This document shows positions 40,601-54,700 of a DNA stretch of 64,000 bases, piece by piece (the stretch's first letter is position 1; every line of letters starts with the position of its first letter). The translations under genes were made by a program, and so were the position numbers. The DNA comes from Strongylocentrotus droebachiensis (taxonomy: Eukaryota > Echinodermata > Echinoidea > Camarodonta > Strongylocentrotidae), in the NCBI GenBank assembly GCA_035222895.1, contig JAVYIG010002725.1, forward strand, positions 1-64,000. The letters are read 5' to 3'. Below the pieces are notes generated by a model. That model was not told the DNA's origin, did no database searches, and saw nothing but the letters and a program-made list of their open reading frames with translations.

Positions 40601-43600
40601 GTGCTCTCAACGCTTCTACATGAGCACCTTCCACTGATGATTCTAATCCTCTGCTAGTGCTTGGTCTGTCCAAATGTTCGTGATTCCTCAACCTTCTGTT
40701 GGCATCAATTGCTGAGTTTTCATCTTCTGCATCATTAACTACACCTTCTATACATGATGAGCTCTCTCCTTTCTTGTCAATCGTATCCACAGAAGAAAGT
40801 TTGATTCTTTTACTTTGCCTGCTGGGGAGCTTTCTTTTCTTTGTGTCTTTCACATCACTTGGAATGGTGTTGCCTTTTTCTGCTGTCAAGCTCTCTCCTG
40901 TCCGTTTCCCAGTCTCAATTTGTTCTTCTCCATCCATACAAGGAACATCGTCCATGCATGCAACAAATTCTTCAGTCTCTGACCGCATTAAGACTTTCCC
41001 TTCATTTCGCACAGGCAAATCCTCATTATCCTCCCCTACCTTGTCGTCATTTCCACTCTCCACTGCTTCTGTGTCCATCGATTTTGAGATCTTAACCCCT
41101 TTCTCATCCTCAGAGCTTTGAGACTCACTATGAGTTCGTTTCTGCGATAATCTCCTCGTTTGATTTGCAGCAGCTTTGGTGAGTCTTGAGGATTTTTCAT
41201 CTTCTGAAGGTGAGTTACGATCAACCTTTACTGAAGACTGGTCTTCCTGTTCTGAACTTGGCTTCCCTGTGAAGGGCATACAAGAATCAAATGAATCAAA
41301 GTTACGTGATGCTGACCTTGTCAGACGAGCCGGTGAAGACAAGTTTCTAAGAAGTGTCCTTCCTTGAGACGATGTGTCTTCTCCAACACTATCTTGTCCT
41401 AACTTGGACGACATGCCATCCTCTTTTGATGATTTACATGAAATGGAGTTCTCATCCTTAGAAACACCTCTCCCAGGTTTCCTTTGAAATTGCGAAAGTC
41501 CATCTCCACCAGACTTATCATCTTCAGATCCTCGTCTGGAACAGCTCGTTCTTGGTGGACTACTCATTGATCTCAAAAGCTTCCTATTCAATTGTCTAGT
41601 CACTCTCTTTTTGGCTAGCAATCTTTGAGGATTTTCTAAAGACTGTTTATCATTATCAGATACTCTTTCTCTATCGTTTGTAGCTACTTTGCTTTGTATT
41701 TTAATCATATCTTTGGAGTGTTCTGTTTTGATCCCACTGTTTTCACTCTGAACTTTGAGTGCTTTGACAAAAATCCGTTCTTTAACAGAGGCCTGTGTTT
41801 TGACATTCCTCTGTCGATGTGCCAACCTTCTTGATGTCCTCCTAGCTCTGGTTAAAGAATCTGCCTCGCTGTCTGACATCAGTTTATTAGATTTATTGGA
41901 TTCATCTGAAAGCCGCTTTCCAGCAACACCTTCAATCAGTGATGCTTCAGGCTTCCTTGACTGATGACAAGTACCTGCAGACGTTTCAACCATATCTTGG
42001 CTTGGGTGTGTTCCATTGAATTTTCTGCGATCATCATCACTTTCGCTGCTATCGCTCAGTGCACTTGATTTTCTCAGGGTCTGTCGTTTCATAGTCAGCC
42101 TTTTCTTTCTCCCAACAATGCTTGCCGTTTCGCTTCTATCGCTAGCAGCACTGTCCACAGGGTTGTACATCGAACGCTTGGATTCATCACTGGATAATGC
42201 CAAGGGCAAGACGTTGCAATCTTCCGACACACTTTGGCCACCTGCAACCTGTCCTTTAGTCTTTGAGCGGGTGCGTACGGCCGATACCCCATTGCGCTCC
42301 CTTCTACACTTTCCTTCTGCATCTTCTTTCCTCTCCACCCCCTCGTCAGAGGATGACAGGGTCTGACCTCTTCCCTGCAGTCTCTGCGCAAGGTCTTCCC
42401 TATGACCACTATCCACATCGGCATGCTTCTCTTTGCACACATCCTTGACTTTTCTAGGCCTTCCTCGTTGCCTCTTCTTCTCAGACATGCCGTCCGCTGA
42501 ATTTGACTCCCTGAAACATGTCCCGGTAGAAGGCTTACGAGATCCATCACTACTTTCAGACGACTTCCTCGAAAATCGAAGACCCCTTCGAGATCCTGCT
42601 CCATCTGCATTACTCTCAGGATCCTCTGTTGCACCTGTACTCTTTGTTTCTACTCTTCCAGGAGCTTTTCGTCTCGAGGAGACTCTGGTCGATGGTCTAC
42701 TTTGCTCCTTTTCAGGTTGTTCCATTCGGTGTCTCAGAGGTACCGGAGTGGACAGCTGGGCCTCGATTTTGGCTGCAGCCTCTGCCAGCGTAGTATCGCT
42801 CTCATTACTGTCAGAGCTGTTGGATTTGTCGACTCGAGTCTGTGAATATTACACCAGAGAAATGAAATACAGGGTCGTTATCATGAAAGATATACCAATG
42901 GCAATTACTATTTCTGTCTTCAGAAACATATTTGGACCAAATTTTCATGCCACATGTACACTTAGTTCCATATACCTGTTTCGGTGTGCAGTGCAAGGGG
43001 CTTTTAACAAGGCTGAGTCTGTATATTAATCCTTTTGATGATTCTAAAAGTTCACAGTATAAACTATTTCTTATACCGTGGGAGTCAAAAAAAAGTTTAC
43101 ACCTAGAAAATTGCTAATTATTTTTAAAATCATCTATGAACAGTAAATTATTATACATCTTATGAAAGAGTGTTTTTATCCCAAATCATTTGGTACCATT
43201 TTTTGTGTGGTATGTGTTCATGCTTGAACGAACATGAGGCATTGTTTACGAGAGTGCAACAATCGACTTGCGCCAAAGTGATGCGTACAGTATGTAATAT
43301 GTTGGATTAGCGGAGTGAGAGCATGAAATAAATGTATCAAATGAAATGCATTGCATATGCATTCTGCAAAGGGCAAAGTCACAGCACCCACACACATGCG
43401 CACCAATGCTCATTGATATTTTATATTCAATATTTGATGTGTGGCATGATTAATTTTGTTAGGGAAGTTATTTGGATCTACAAAGACCGAGTTAATACCC
43501 AAATCCAAATTGTTTTATTCAAACATCACATGAGCAACTTTGGCGCAAATCGATTTTTGCACTCTCGCAAACAATGCCGCCTGTTCATCCAAGCATGAAT

Positions 43601-46600
43601 ATATACCACACAAAAATGGTACCAAATGATTTGGGAAAAAACACTCTTTCATAAGATATATAATAATTTACTGTTCATAGATTATTTTAAAAATTGGGAT
43701 TGGCATTTGTACACTTGCAAAATGGCCCTTGGCCAGAGTACTACCCAGGGAGCAGAGCATGTGCACTATCATGCGCAGGTGAACAATTGAATTCAACGAC
43801 AATGGTAATAAGAATCACAATTTATAGCACTTAGAAAGACTATTAAACATTATTCAAGTGTAACAACTACTATCATTATTATTGCAATTGCTATTATTAT
43901 TAATATTATCATCATTATTTTCATTATTGTTTTAGCTTTATTATTATCATTATTTTAGCATTATTAGTACTGGTATTACTAATATTATCTTTATTGATAA
44001 TATTATTATTATTAGTAGTAGTATAATTATTATTATTATTATCATTATATTTATTCTCATTATTATTATAATCACATTAATATCATTATATTATAATCAT
44101 TAATGTTATTATGATCATTAATGTTATTTAAATCATTAATATTATTATAATCATTAATATCATTATTTTCAATATTATTATCATTCATATATTACTTGTT
44201 TACCTTATATATTATCCTTATTATTATAAACTTACATTCGGTGGTGACGGTGGGAGAGGTGAGAGACAAGCCACGGAGGTGAAATCCATCTTAGGAAAAG
44301 GTCTCTTACTTGGAGGAGCACTCGAAGGCTGAGACTGGACACCAGACTGATGAGGACGATACGTTGGCACGGTAACGGGTTTGACCGCATCTCTTGGGGT
44401 CCTCTCCTTCGTCACCATGGTAACTCTGCCACCTCCACCCTCATCTGAAAGGAGAAATAAAAGGAGAGGATTTTTCATCAACAGATCATTTGCTACATGC
44501 TATTACAATTACTACTACTACTACAACTACTACTACTACTCCTACTACTACTACTACCACTACTATTACTTCTAATACTACTAATAATAATTATGTAATG
44601 ATACTATAGTAATAATACATATAAATAAAAATAATAATAATAAGATACGTCACAGAGTTGCCAATTTCTGTTTGATTGACTGCCCCTTAAAAAATTCATA
44701 ACTTTGTTTTTAATATTTTCCATCATTTTTTGCTCAAACTTTCATTAACCCGTTTCTCTCATTTTCTGCTTCTATTAAAACCAACTTAATATCAGGATGG
44801 ACTCTCCCTTTAAATACACATATATTGCCCACTCTTGAAGACAACGATCAATATATTTCATGACGTATTGCTTCTTCCGGGATATCTTCACATTTTCCAC
44901 TTAATCAGGCCCGAGGACAACAACACTTTCATCTCATTGTTTTTTTACATCTCTACTAATGCTTGTAGTAATACAAGCTGGGTATGTAAGTAAGTTGTAC
45001 AAACGCTAAAACAAAGGAAAAGTGTAGTAACACTGTATGCCATAGTTGTTCTTCTTAGTTGAAATAAATAATAAATAATTTGGACAACAGGCAAACAAAC
45101 TTGTAGGCATGTACCCGATACACATATAAATTGTAATAATATTGGCTGGATCTGCTTTGGGGAAATATTGAAAAAAGTGCCCTTCATTAATTAAAGAACC
45201 GTATTGCCCTTGATTTTGACTTGGGCAATACATTTATGATTCTGTTGAAGGCAATCATTTCTGATATCTCCCCCCCCCCCCCCTCCCCCACATGGCCATC
45301 TAATATTTCATGAATATTACTTGAAATGAGTGCCTAGAATGAATCTTGATTGTACCTTGCAGGGAAAAAAATATTTTAAAAATTTTGGGGGCTACTTTTC
45401 AAGCTTGCTTGCATGAAAATAACACTCTTTAATTTGTTTTGTATTGAACTCTATGCACATTTTTGGGGGCTCTTTTATGACTTTCGGGGGCTCTTTTGGG
45501 CATTTTGGGGGCTACTTCGTCCCTAGCCCCCGTGTATTTTCCCCCTGGTACCTTGGTCGCTTGAATCCGTCTCCTCCATGTACTCCTCTTCTTCTTCCTC
45601 TTTGTCGGATGAGCCGAATCCTTTCATCCTTGGGGCCCTGACGCCGTGACGGGTCAGGAGATTGCACAGTTCTTTCATCTTTGTCTGCTCAATAGAATCA
45701 CAAAAATGAAATGATAATGAATAATGGTAACAATGAGAAGGAGGAGGATGATGGTGATGATGATATTAACACATCAAGATGATGGCGTTCAATAATAAGG
45801 GATAGAGCAACGTCGATCTGGCGCTGCTCAGTGGCTGCCGGGCTCACGATCAATTGGGCAAAAAGAATTTCCGTTTCGGTTTAATAAAATTTGGAGTGGA
45901 CTATTAGGCTATTATTATTATTATTATTATTATGATGATAATGATGACGACGACGATAATAATGGTGATGACATATACATGTATAAGGTGATTGCACATT
46001 TCTTTTAAATCTTTGTATGTTCAATAGAATCACAAATTTGAAATGATATCAAAAAATTTTAACAATGATGGTACTGATGATTTATAAAAAAGACACATCA
46101 GGAGATTGCATAATTCTTTTATCTTTGTCTGGTCAATAGAATAGAAAACTTTACACCATCAGAAAGGCATTAATCTATATGAAAACTACATTGGGCTTTT
46201 TAGATTTTTTTTTTTAAAGTCAAGTGAAGTAAAATTTCTCAGGGAGTTTGTTCCACAGGCACGTAGCAGCGGATCAAATGGATTTGAAGCGAATCTGTTT
46301 TGGGTGATTTGGAAGGAGCTGATGTAGATATTGTCTTTGTCCCTCTCTGATTTTGTTTGAAGGGTTACAAACGATTGGAGTGACATACCTTAGCTCTTTC
46401 AAACTTCATGTTCACAGCAGCTTTGGACTTCCGGACTTGACTCATCTCTTTCCTCAACTTGCTGGTATCCTCTGTAAGTACAAGCAAGAGGTTAGAGGCT
46501 AGAGGTTAGAGGTTAGAGGTTAGAGGTTAGAGATTAGAGGTTAGAAGTTACAGGTTACAGGTTAGTGGTCATAATGTGTATACCTGTAGCTAAAAACCTC

Positions 46601-49600
46601 AAGAAAAACTTTCCCTGGCATTTTATAAGTTAATGATTAACGAGTTTGAAGTGAACGAAGGATAAAGTAAAATGGCGCGTAATGAACGCAAGTTCAACTT
46701 GGGTTCCATGCGCCTTTTTCTACCCAAGGAAGTATGCAAACATTAACTAGTCTGCTCAACAAGCCGTCTTACTGTTTACTAAAAGTATTAGTTAAACTAT
46801 GATATCTAGTTGTAGAAGTAATATTCAAACTTTTTGAAGCTCACATTTGGAATACAGTATAGCACGCGTGCAGTATAGTGACATGGAACCCCTTACCTCA
46901 AGGGCAAACCGGTTTAAACCAGACTAAATGTAAGTGAATAGGTGAACAGGTGGGTTAAAGTGTACCAATCGCTAAAAAAAAAGAGAGTATTTTTTCTGCA
47001 TGTAAGTGCTTCCTTGATGCAATACTACACCCAAAATAAGAGGTTTACAGATATCAATTCTACAAAGAGAAACTTGTTGAGTAGATTACAGTCAAAGATG
47101 CTTTGGCGACCACCCGCATAGAAAGACCACATATTTGATTTCCCTTGAATATGGTTTCTCTTTGAAACCTGTTCTAAAGGAACCTAGTACATTAAAGACC
47201 ACCTGTCTATAAAGACCACATTTCATGTTTTCCTTGAGCGGTCTTTATATACAGGTTTTCCTGTAGTTGATGCACCTGTACATGCTCGCATAGAATATTA
47301 GATTTGATAATTACTGGGATTACTTTATATCATGCATGTATTTGCAAGGTGTTTTTATTTGTAAAACATTGTAGAACTCAGCTTAATGGCTACAACACAG
47401 ATTTTTACTAAATATACTATTATGAACATTACAATTGCCAATTATTCTAAAATAAGACCGCATTTAGTCTCAGGTCATGTTGCAGAGAGAAAAAAAAAGG
47501 GGGAAAAAAAAAAAAATCATTTTTAAGGCGTACACTCACCCTTTGCCTTTTCCAACGAAGTGGAAGCTTTCTTGGAGCTAACCAAAAAAACAAAAAAAAG
47601 AGAAAATCATCAAAATTCATTTTTATTCAATAAGATGATATCGTACTAATTACAAGCATGTTTTAAAAACCGAATACCGGTACTTGGTGAATAGCCTTGG
47701 GAAAAAGCACACTTGACATTAAAAAAAACAATAGCAACAAGATAATATTCAGTTCAAAGAGTAGAAAGCCCATGAGAAATGCAGCAGTAAAGTGTTGCAT
47801 TTTTTAAATTGTTTAAATGATGTAAAGCGTAATACGCCCTACATTTCATTTCTTTATAACACAGAGCTAAGTTAATATGTGAAGAAGTTTTGTAGCGCAC
47901 AGCTGTGATTCATTTACCTACACATAAAAAAGTAGTTGACTTTGTCAAATAGAGGGATGAGTAGAAAATAGGCCCATTACTACCGGGTATGCATCCTAAA
48001 GGTTTTGTAAAAAATGACCTTCATCCGCCAATGAGCATCCAACCTGGATTGGAGGGGGTTGCTGGTTCTCAAGGGGTACATGACCAATGGAATGGGTGTG
48101 AGGGGGGGGGGGGGGGAATGGGGTAGTCCAGGAGAGGTAGATACACAGATTCTCACCTCTGTTTCATGGCATCCGTCTGAGACTTCAGCATGAGGATGTC
48201 CGACTCTAAGGTAGCTTTCTCTTCATCGCACACCTCAAGCTTACTCTCGTACTGTCGGATCAGAGACTGAGAGGAGAAAATGGAAATCAAATTTTTAAAG
48301 TATTTTTTCCCTGCTCAGCTTGTAGTTGGGTAAGGCTTTACCGCTAATTGCATAGATTAATTTGGGTGGCATATAAAGAGTCGATTTCTTTCTCCTTACC
48401 TCTTGAGCGCTGAGTTTATTGTGAAGAACCTCAAATTGTTTCTTGCTCTCCTGGGACTCCTGAAGAAATCGTTCTTTATCCTGTAACAAAGGTGAGAAAA
48501 GCAAATTGGACATTTTCTATGTTATTATATAGCTCTTACAGATACAGAGTTGTGATTGGTCCAAAGCTTGTCACATAACTATATGCATTGCTATATATTA
48601 TTGATTAATGAAATGATTCTATTTACTATTCTGGTTCCTGTTTTGGGGTCTCCTCCAAAGGCTGTATATTTCATTTCTTCTCACCTCCTTTTGCGTATTA
48701 TTGCCCAAAGAGGGCCGAGCGAACACCAATTTATCCTGGCCAATTATAGGGTTAAAATGTACATGTATTGGGAGAAATCCAAGCTATTTCGTCACACTTG
48801 GTACCAGAAATATCTATATTTTTAGCATGTTCCATAACTCTCCATGACCCATGACCAGGGGGGTGTTTCACAAAGATCTTAAGTTGAACTTATCTCTAAG
48901 TTGGACTTAACAATTATGGAAAGCAGTTAGCATCTATTAAAAGATTCTGTACAAATTATTTTAAAAGGCATAAATGTTAAATCAAATCGTTTATATTTCT
49001 ATTTATCAAGGAGATTTCATGTTCTTGATGTTGAACTATTAAATAATCTAAAATACTTCAATTTCTGCTTTTAAATATATATTTCTAAAATGCTACTAAT
49101 AGCTCTCCATAATTTTTAAGTCCAACTTAGAGTTAAGTTTGACTTAGGATCTTTGTGAAACACCTCCTTGATGAGTACATTTTGGTATGGCCCATTCACT
49201 TACAGATTAGAGGCTTCTCACTAAACTGCAATACTGACCTTTTTCCATGGAATAATATCTTTCAAGGTCGTGGCGAGCTGCTCCTCTAACACTTTACAAT
49301 CCCTGTCAGGATAAAAAACAAAACAGGACAAATGTGACTGCATCTCCTATACGCCTCTGCCTTAGATTCAGTATAGGAAATGGATGGAATTATTCCTGAC
49401 ATTTCATTTTCATTTATTTTCATATTTCTCATGTTACATATACATTTCAAAATAAAGTACAAGTAGTGTTTTGTGTGATAAAATAACAATCAATAATACA
49501 TAATAAATAACATAAAGATAAGTGGTCAATATAGAGTACTGATTTAACTGAGAGAAATATGATGGGACCTACATGTACATGACAGCAATCTTGTAAAGCT

Positions 49601-51726
49601 GTAGACATACGACGATGAAAAGAAAAAGCCCATTATCAAATGTCAACCAACGAATACCGGTATGATCTTAACCTACTAGCCCCAAAATGTAATTGGATCA
49701 TCTTCCTGTAGTAATACTGTCACCATGTTTAGATATTGCGATAGAAAGGCTAAAAACCTGTTTTCATAAATTGACCTCTGTGACCTTTGACCTACTTACC
49801 TTAATTCACCTTTAGTGGGCGGAGACAAATAGACCTGTTTACTAACTACACTCAGACCTGCTTTAGCGAACTCCTATACAGAAAGACCACCTGTCTATAA
49901 AGACCTCATTTTTTTCTTCCTGAAAGTGTTTCCCATTTAAACATAGAAACCTGTTTATAAAGACCACCTGGGGGGCGTTTCACAAAACTTGTCATCAGTG
50001 ACAAATGACAGTTTTTGTTATAAGCTCCTTGCTTCTGATTGGGTATCAACAGATTTGTAACTGATTTTTGTCATTTGTCATTGAAAAAAGGCTTTGTGAA
50101 ACGGGTCCCAGGTCATAAGGGACCCATTTCTTGTCCCCATGAGTGGTCTTTATATCCAGGTTTCACTGTACTTGATTCACCTGCTATGCACAAAGGCATG
50201 GATAGAATGCACTCAGCATACATTGATTGTTGCTATATCTGATAGTCCTCAGGCAAGCTTTCAAGCTGTCAAGAATAACCTAATTTCAAGAAGTAACTAA
50301 TTGACTCACCTGCTACATGTATGCACAAATCATATACACCTAGCATACATTGTTTGCTGCTATATCTGGTGAGCCTTAGGCAAGCTTTCAGGCAGTCACA
50401 GGAAACTTCAGTTCAAGAAGTATTCATGACATTAGTAAACAGGTCTTTTTGATAAATCGTCACTACTGTAAAGATTTGGACTAAACCGCTCGCATAAATA
50501 ATTACAGGTATATGTACTGTACATTCAAACGTACATACCAGCACCCAAGTCTGGGACCTGGTCATTGGTATTCTTATCAGCAGAATACAGTATGTACTTC
50601 CTCTTTCGTTGCTCTGAACTGATAGTCAATACAAGTACAATTATCAATAAAGCTTCAAACAAAGAGAAATATCATAGATAAATGTTTATTTAGATTGGAG
50701 CTATTGTACCAGGGACCTCAGTACTACGTGTAAATTTAGTATCAATATACATGTACATGTAATACAACCTACTTCCCCTTTTGTTTCATAGAGACATAAA
50801 CTTCCCAGTGACAAATTTTTCTCATACTACTTAAAGCCCCACTGTCCTACTTGTAGCTACTTGCTCCCTCTATATAGAAAACTTCCCCAATCGGTGCACA
50901 TAACCAGCTAGCCCTGTGCAGCTAAGGTGAGCATGAACATTACTGCGGGCTGTCCTTAAGCCAAGCCAAAGACTGTTCACATATGACATGGTAAAAATAC
51001 AGTCTAAAGCCTTCCTTAGGGGATAAGGAGGAGAAGAAGAAGAAGAAGAAGAAGAAGAAGAAGAAGAAGAAGAAGAAGAAGAAGAAGAGGAAGAGGAAGA
51101 GGAAGAAGAAGAAGAAGAAGTAGTAGTAGTAGTGGAAGAAGAAGAAGAAGAAGTAGTAGTAGTGGAAGAAGAAGAAGTAGAAGAAGAAGGAGGAGGAGAA
51201 GAAGAAGAAGAAGGAGGAGAAGAAGAAGAAGGAGAAGAAAAGGGGGGAGTAGAAGAAGAAGAAGACCATGAAGAAGAAGAAGAAAAAAGAAGAAGAAAAA
51301 GGAGAAGAAGAAGAAGAAAAAGGAGAAGAAGTAGAAGAAAAAGAAGAAGAAGAAGAAGAAGAAGGAGAAAAAGTAGAAGAAGAAGAACAAGAAGAAGAAC
51401 AAGAAGAAGAAGAACAAGAAGAACAAGAACAAGAAGAACAAGAAGAAGAACAAGAAGAACAAGAAGAACAAGACAAAGAAGAAGAAGAAGAAGAAAAAGA
51501 TGAACTGCAGATGTTTAATTTGTCATATGTGAATGAGCCTCAATCTTAGTCACATTGAAAAAGAAGTTTGTTACCTCTTGGATTGAGCTAATCTTGCAGT
51601 CAGGTTTTGAATGCTCTTCTGTTGCTCTTCGAATGGTGCAGTGAAGTTAAAGAAAATGATAGAGGATAGATACACAGTACATGTAGCCCTGTTAACAAAA
51701 CTTCTCTTCAACAACAACAACAATGA

Positions 51727-51761
<35 letters not shown>

Positions 51762-54700
51762 TAATAATAATAATAAAAATAATAATAAAAATAATAATAA
51801 GTAATAACAATAATCATTATTATTATGATTATTATCAAATGTTTGTATTACTATACGTACTATTGTTATCATCATACTCATAATTATAAACATACTATTA
51901 ATGATACTACTGTTACTACTACTTATATTACTGCTACATGTACTACTACCACTATTACTACTGCTTCTAATAATAATACTAACTGTTCTATGTATAGTGC
52001 TTCTCAGTATAGAGACAAAATTACCAATTCAGTATACTGAATCAGTAATTATTTAAAGTTTCCAAACTATGAGGCATTATACAAATAACAGATATCATTA
52101 TTATTAGTAGTAGTCGTAATAATATTGGTACATCTATGTTTATGTTGTGGCATGGGTTCAAGAGCAATATTCAGTTGACCTCAACTTTTTAAGCTTTAAA
52201 CGGGAAATAGGATTTCTAAATTATTCTTCAGATTCAAAATTGATCATGTCTAGTGATTTTTGCAGATATCATTTAGAAAGGGAACAATGCCATAAGCAAA
52301 CCTATGATTGTCATCTACATGTATAAGCTCCTTGGTTTCTAGTGATACATGTTCTGCCATATTTGTGATTTTTCACTGAATGTCTACTTTAACACAAAAA
52401 GGAAAAGTCTCCATTTGCAGAATGAGAAAGATCAACTTTATCATTATTCTCAAAAATACCGGTATCTTAGCAAATTATTTAAATATTATTCAAAGGATAT
52501 CTTGACATTTGCTCTGGTGTTTCTGGATAAGTGTGCTGTAAAGAAAAAAAAAAGAAGAAGAGAGATTGAAAAACAAAAGTTATCATCTGACAACTACGGT
52601 ACTATAAAACCAGAAATTTTGCAACAAGAAGCTTTTGAATCAAGAAACTGTCGCAAATTGTTTAAGGGCAGCCAGTTTCATGGCAATAAACTTTCATGAA
52701 TCATAAGAATCCAGTGTTATGTCAAATATGATCATCAATTTATTTTGCGGGCCTACTACTTGGCGAGCCAGAACCACTTGCCAAGCTCACCAAGACATTG
52801 TGCACATTTAAAGGTCCCTACTATTAATACAGTACATAAATAGTACTTTAAGAAAACAGTCAAAATACCATAATGGACATATCTCTATTTAAGTATAAAG
52901 ACCAACTGTTTACAGTGGCCAAGTTTAGTTTAGCCTTTAGGAAGAAAACTTGGATGTACTGCGACACCTTTAAATAAAAAGGCCACATGTATGTTGGAAG
53001 CGATTTTTCCTATCCTTTGGGGGGCCTTTGAAGAAAGCTTTGACTGAATGAAAATTCAGGGTGATCCACAAACAAAATTTCAGACATGTAAAATTGGAAC
53101 TTGGAAGGAGTATGACCTGATTCGAGCAGAGCACAGAGTCCCTTGTGGCCAGGTTCCAAGGCTTGCTTTTTTTTTCTTCAAGGCTCTAGGGTTCTCATGC
53201 ATGTACATGTATGCTCACTTGTGCAATCCCAGCCATATATTGGAGAATTTTCAAAGACATTTTACGACTGATATTTCATAAATCAAATAAAATGTTGGTA
53301 GGTAAAGAATGTTAATCAATCTCTAAATTTACAAACATGTAATCTCAAAATGTAGACCTGCGGCTGTTACACGTTCAAACCCCTTGCGCACTACCCAAAT
53401 CATACTAGTGGGAGACATTACACATCACTAAAACATAAACAGGTCTTACAGAGATAGTGTGGCAATACTACAGCGCATCCCAGAAGAAGAAAAAAAATCC
53501 CAAAAAAAAAAGGAATTTCAATTATGACCCAATTCTATGCTTTATGACCATAATGACCTATTTTTCATAGAGTAGAATAAGAATACTAACTACTACTACC
53601 ACCACCAACAACAACAATAATAATTGTAATAATAATTATAATAACAACAACAACAGCAATAGTAATAAACTGTATTTCTATAGTCCAAATGTACACTCAC
53701 TCTGTAAGTATCATCTTTCTCTTGATGTCTACAAAAAATGCTCTGTCCCTCTTGCAGTCTTCAAGCTCCTGTAAAAAAACACAAGTAAGGTTAGGTCTTA
53801 GTCCTGCCTCTCTCTTTATTTATCTTATTTTGTACCGAAAGACATCTAAGAATTTATCAATATTGATGAAACTCGAGGTTGCTTTGGCAATGGGCGAATC
53901 AGAATCTGCAAGTACCTGTAAGAGGATTCCATACATGTACATGTAGCTGCTCATATCCAATTGAAGAAAAGACCCTGATTTTATTTATAGTAAAGAAATA
54001 ATGAAAACAAGATATTTTATGACAAACAGTTTTACAAATTTAAAATCAAATAATGATGTGATATGATTTGTATCAAGGTGCTTGAAAATGGAAAAATATC
54101 TAGAGAAATACCTACCGATATGCGAAGACTGTCGTTATTCTAATGGGTCTGTAATTACAGACTGTTCCATCTTTGACTTTTCTATGGTAGAACGATGATG
54201 TTCAAATAATACATATCTTAATTACTTGTTACGGCATTAAAACTTTTTAAGAACAGTTTTTGCTTGAATAATGCCTTTATATAATATATATCTGTAAAGC
54301 GCATTGAGAGGGCCTGCGGTCCTGAAATGCGCTATATAAGGACGAACTATTATTATTATTATTATTATATTAATACTAATAAGAACTGATCAGTGTAATG
54401 AGATATGACAGGTTTGGAGTCGCGACAAGTCTCTTGTCAGGGAAGTTTTTGCTCGGCATGGCAAAGACGGTTTTGTGAAAGACTTAGTGGACAAGTCGAG
54501 CGACAGCGTAGAGATGTCATTGATCGTGTACTTCCGACGGTTAGGACCATAATGACCTCCTATCTTAAAGGCCATCCGTACAAGTGTACAGGAGGGATTA
54601 GACCCCCCCTGCAAGGTCACTAGACAGGTGGTTATCTCGACAAATCAGCTCCTAATTAACATAAGAAAAAAGGGACTATGGGGGAGCAATGGTCACCCAT

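Noticed and set aside
42095..42634. 179-codon minus-strand frame
   Set aside because: It is a shadow in another frame of the ICE1 giant exon; composition and context favour the main frame.
50940..51549. Long Ser-, Phe-, Leu-, Glu- and Arg-rich open frames
   Set aside because: They are readings of the GAA/TTC microsatellite in all frames, not genes.
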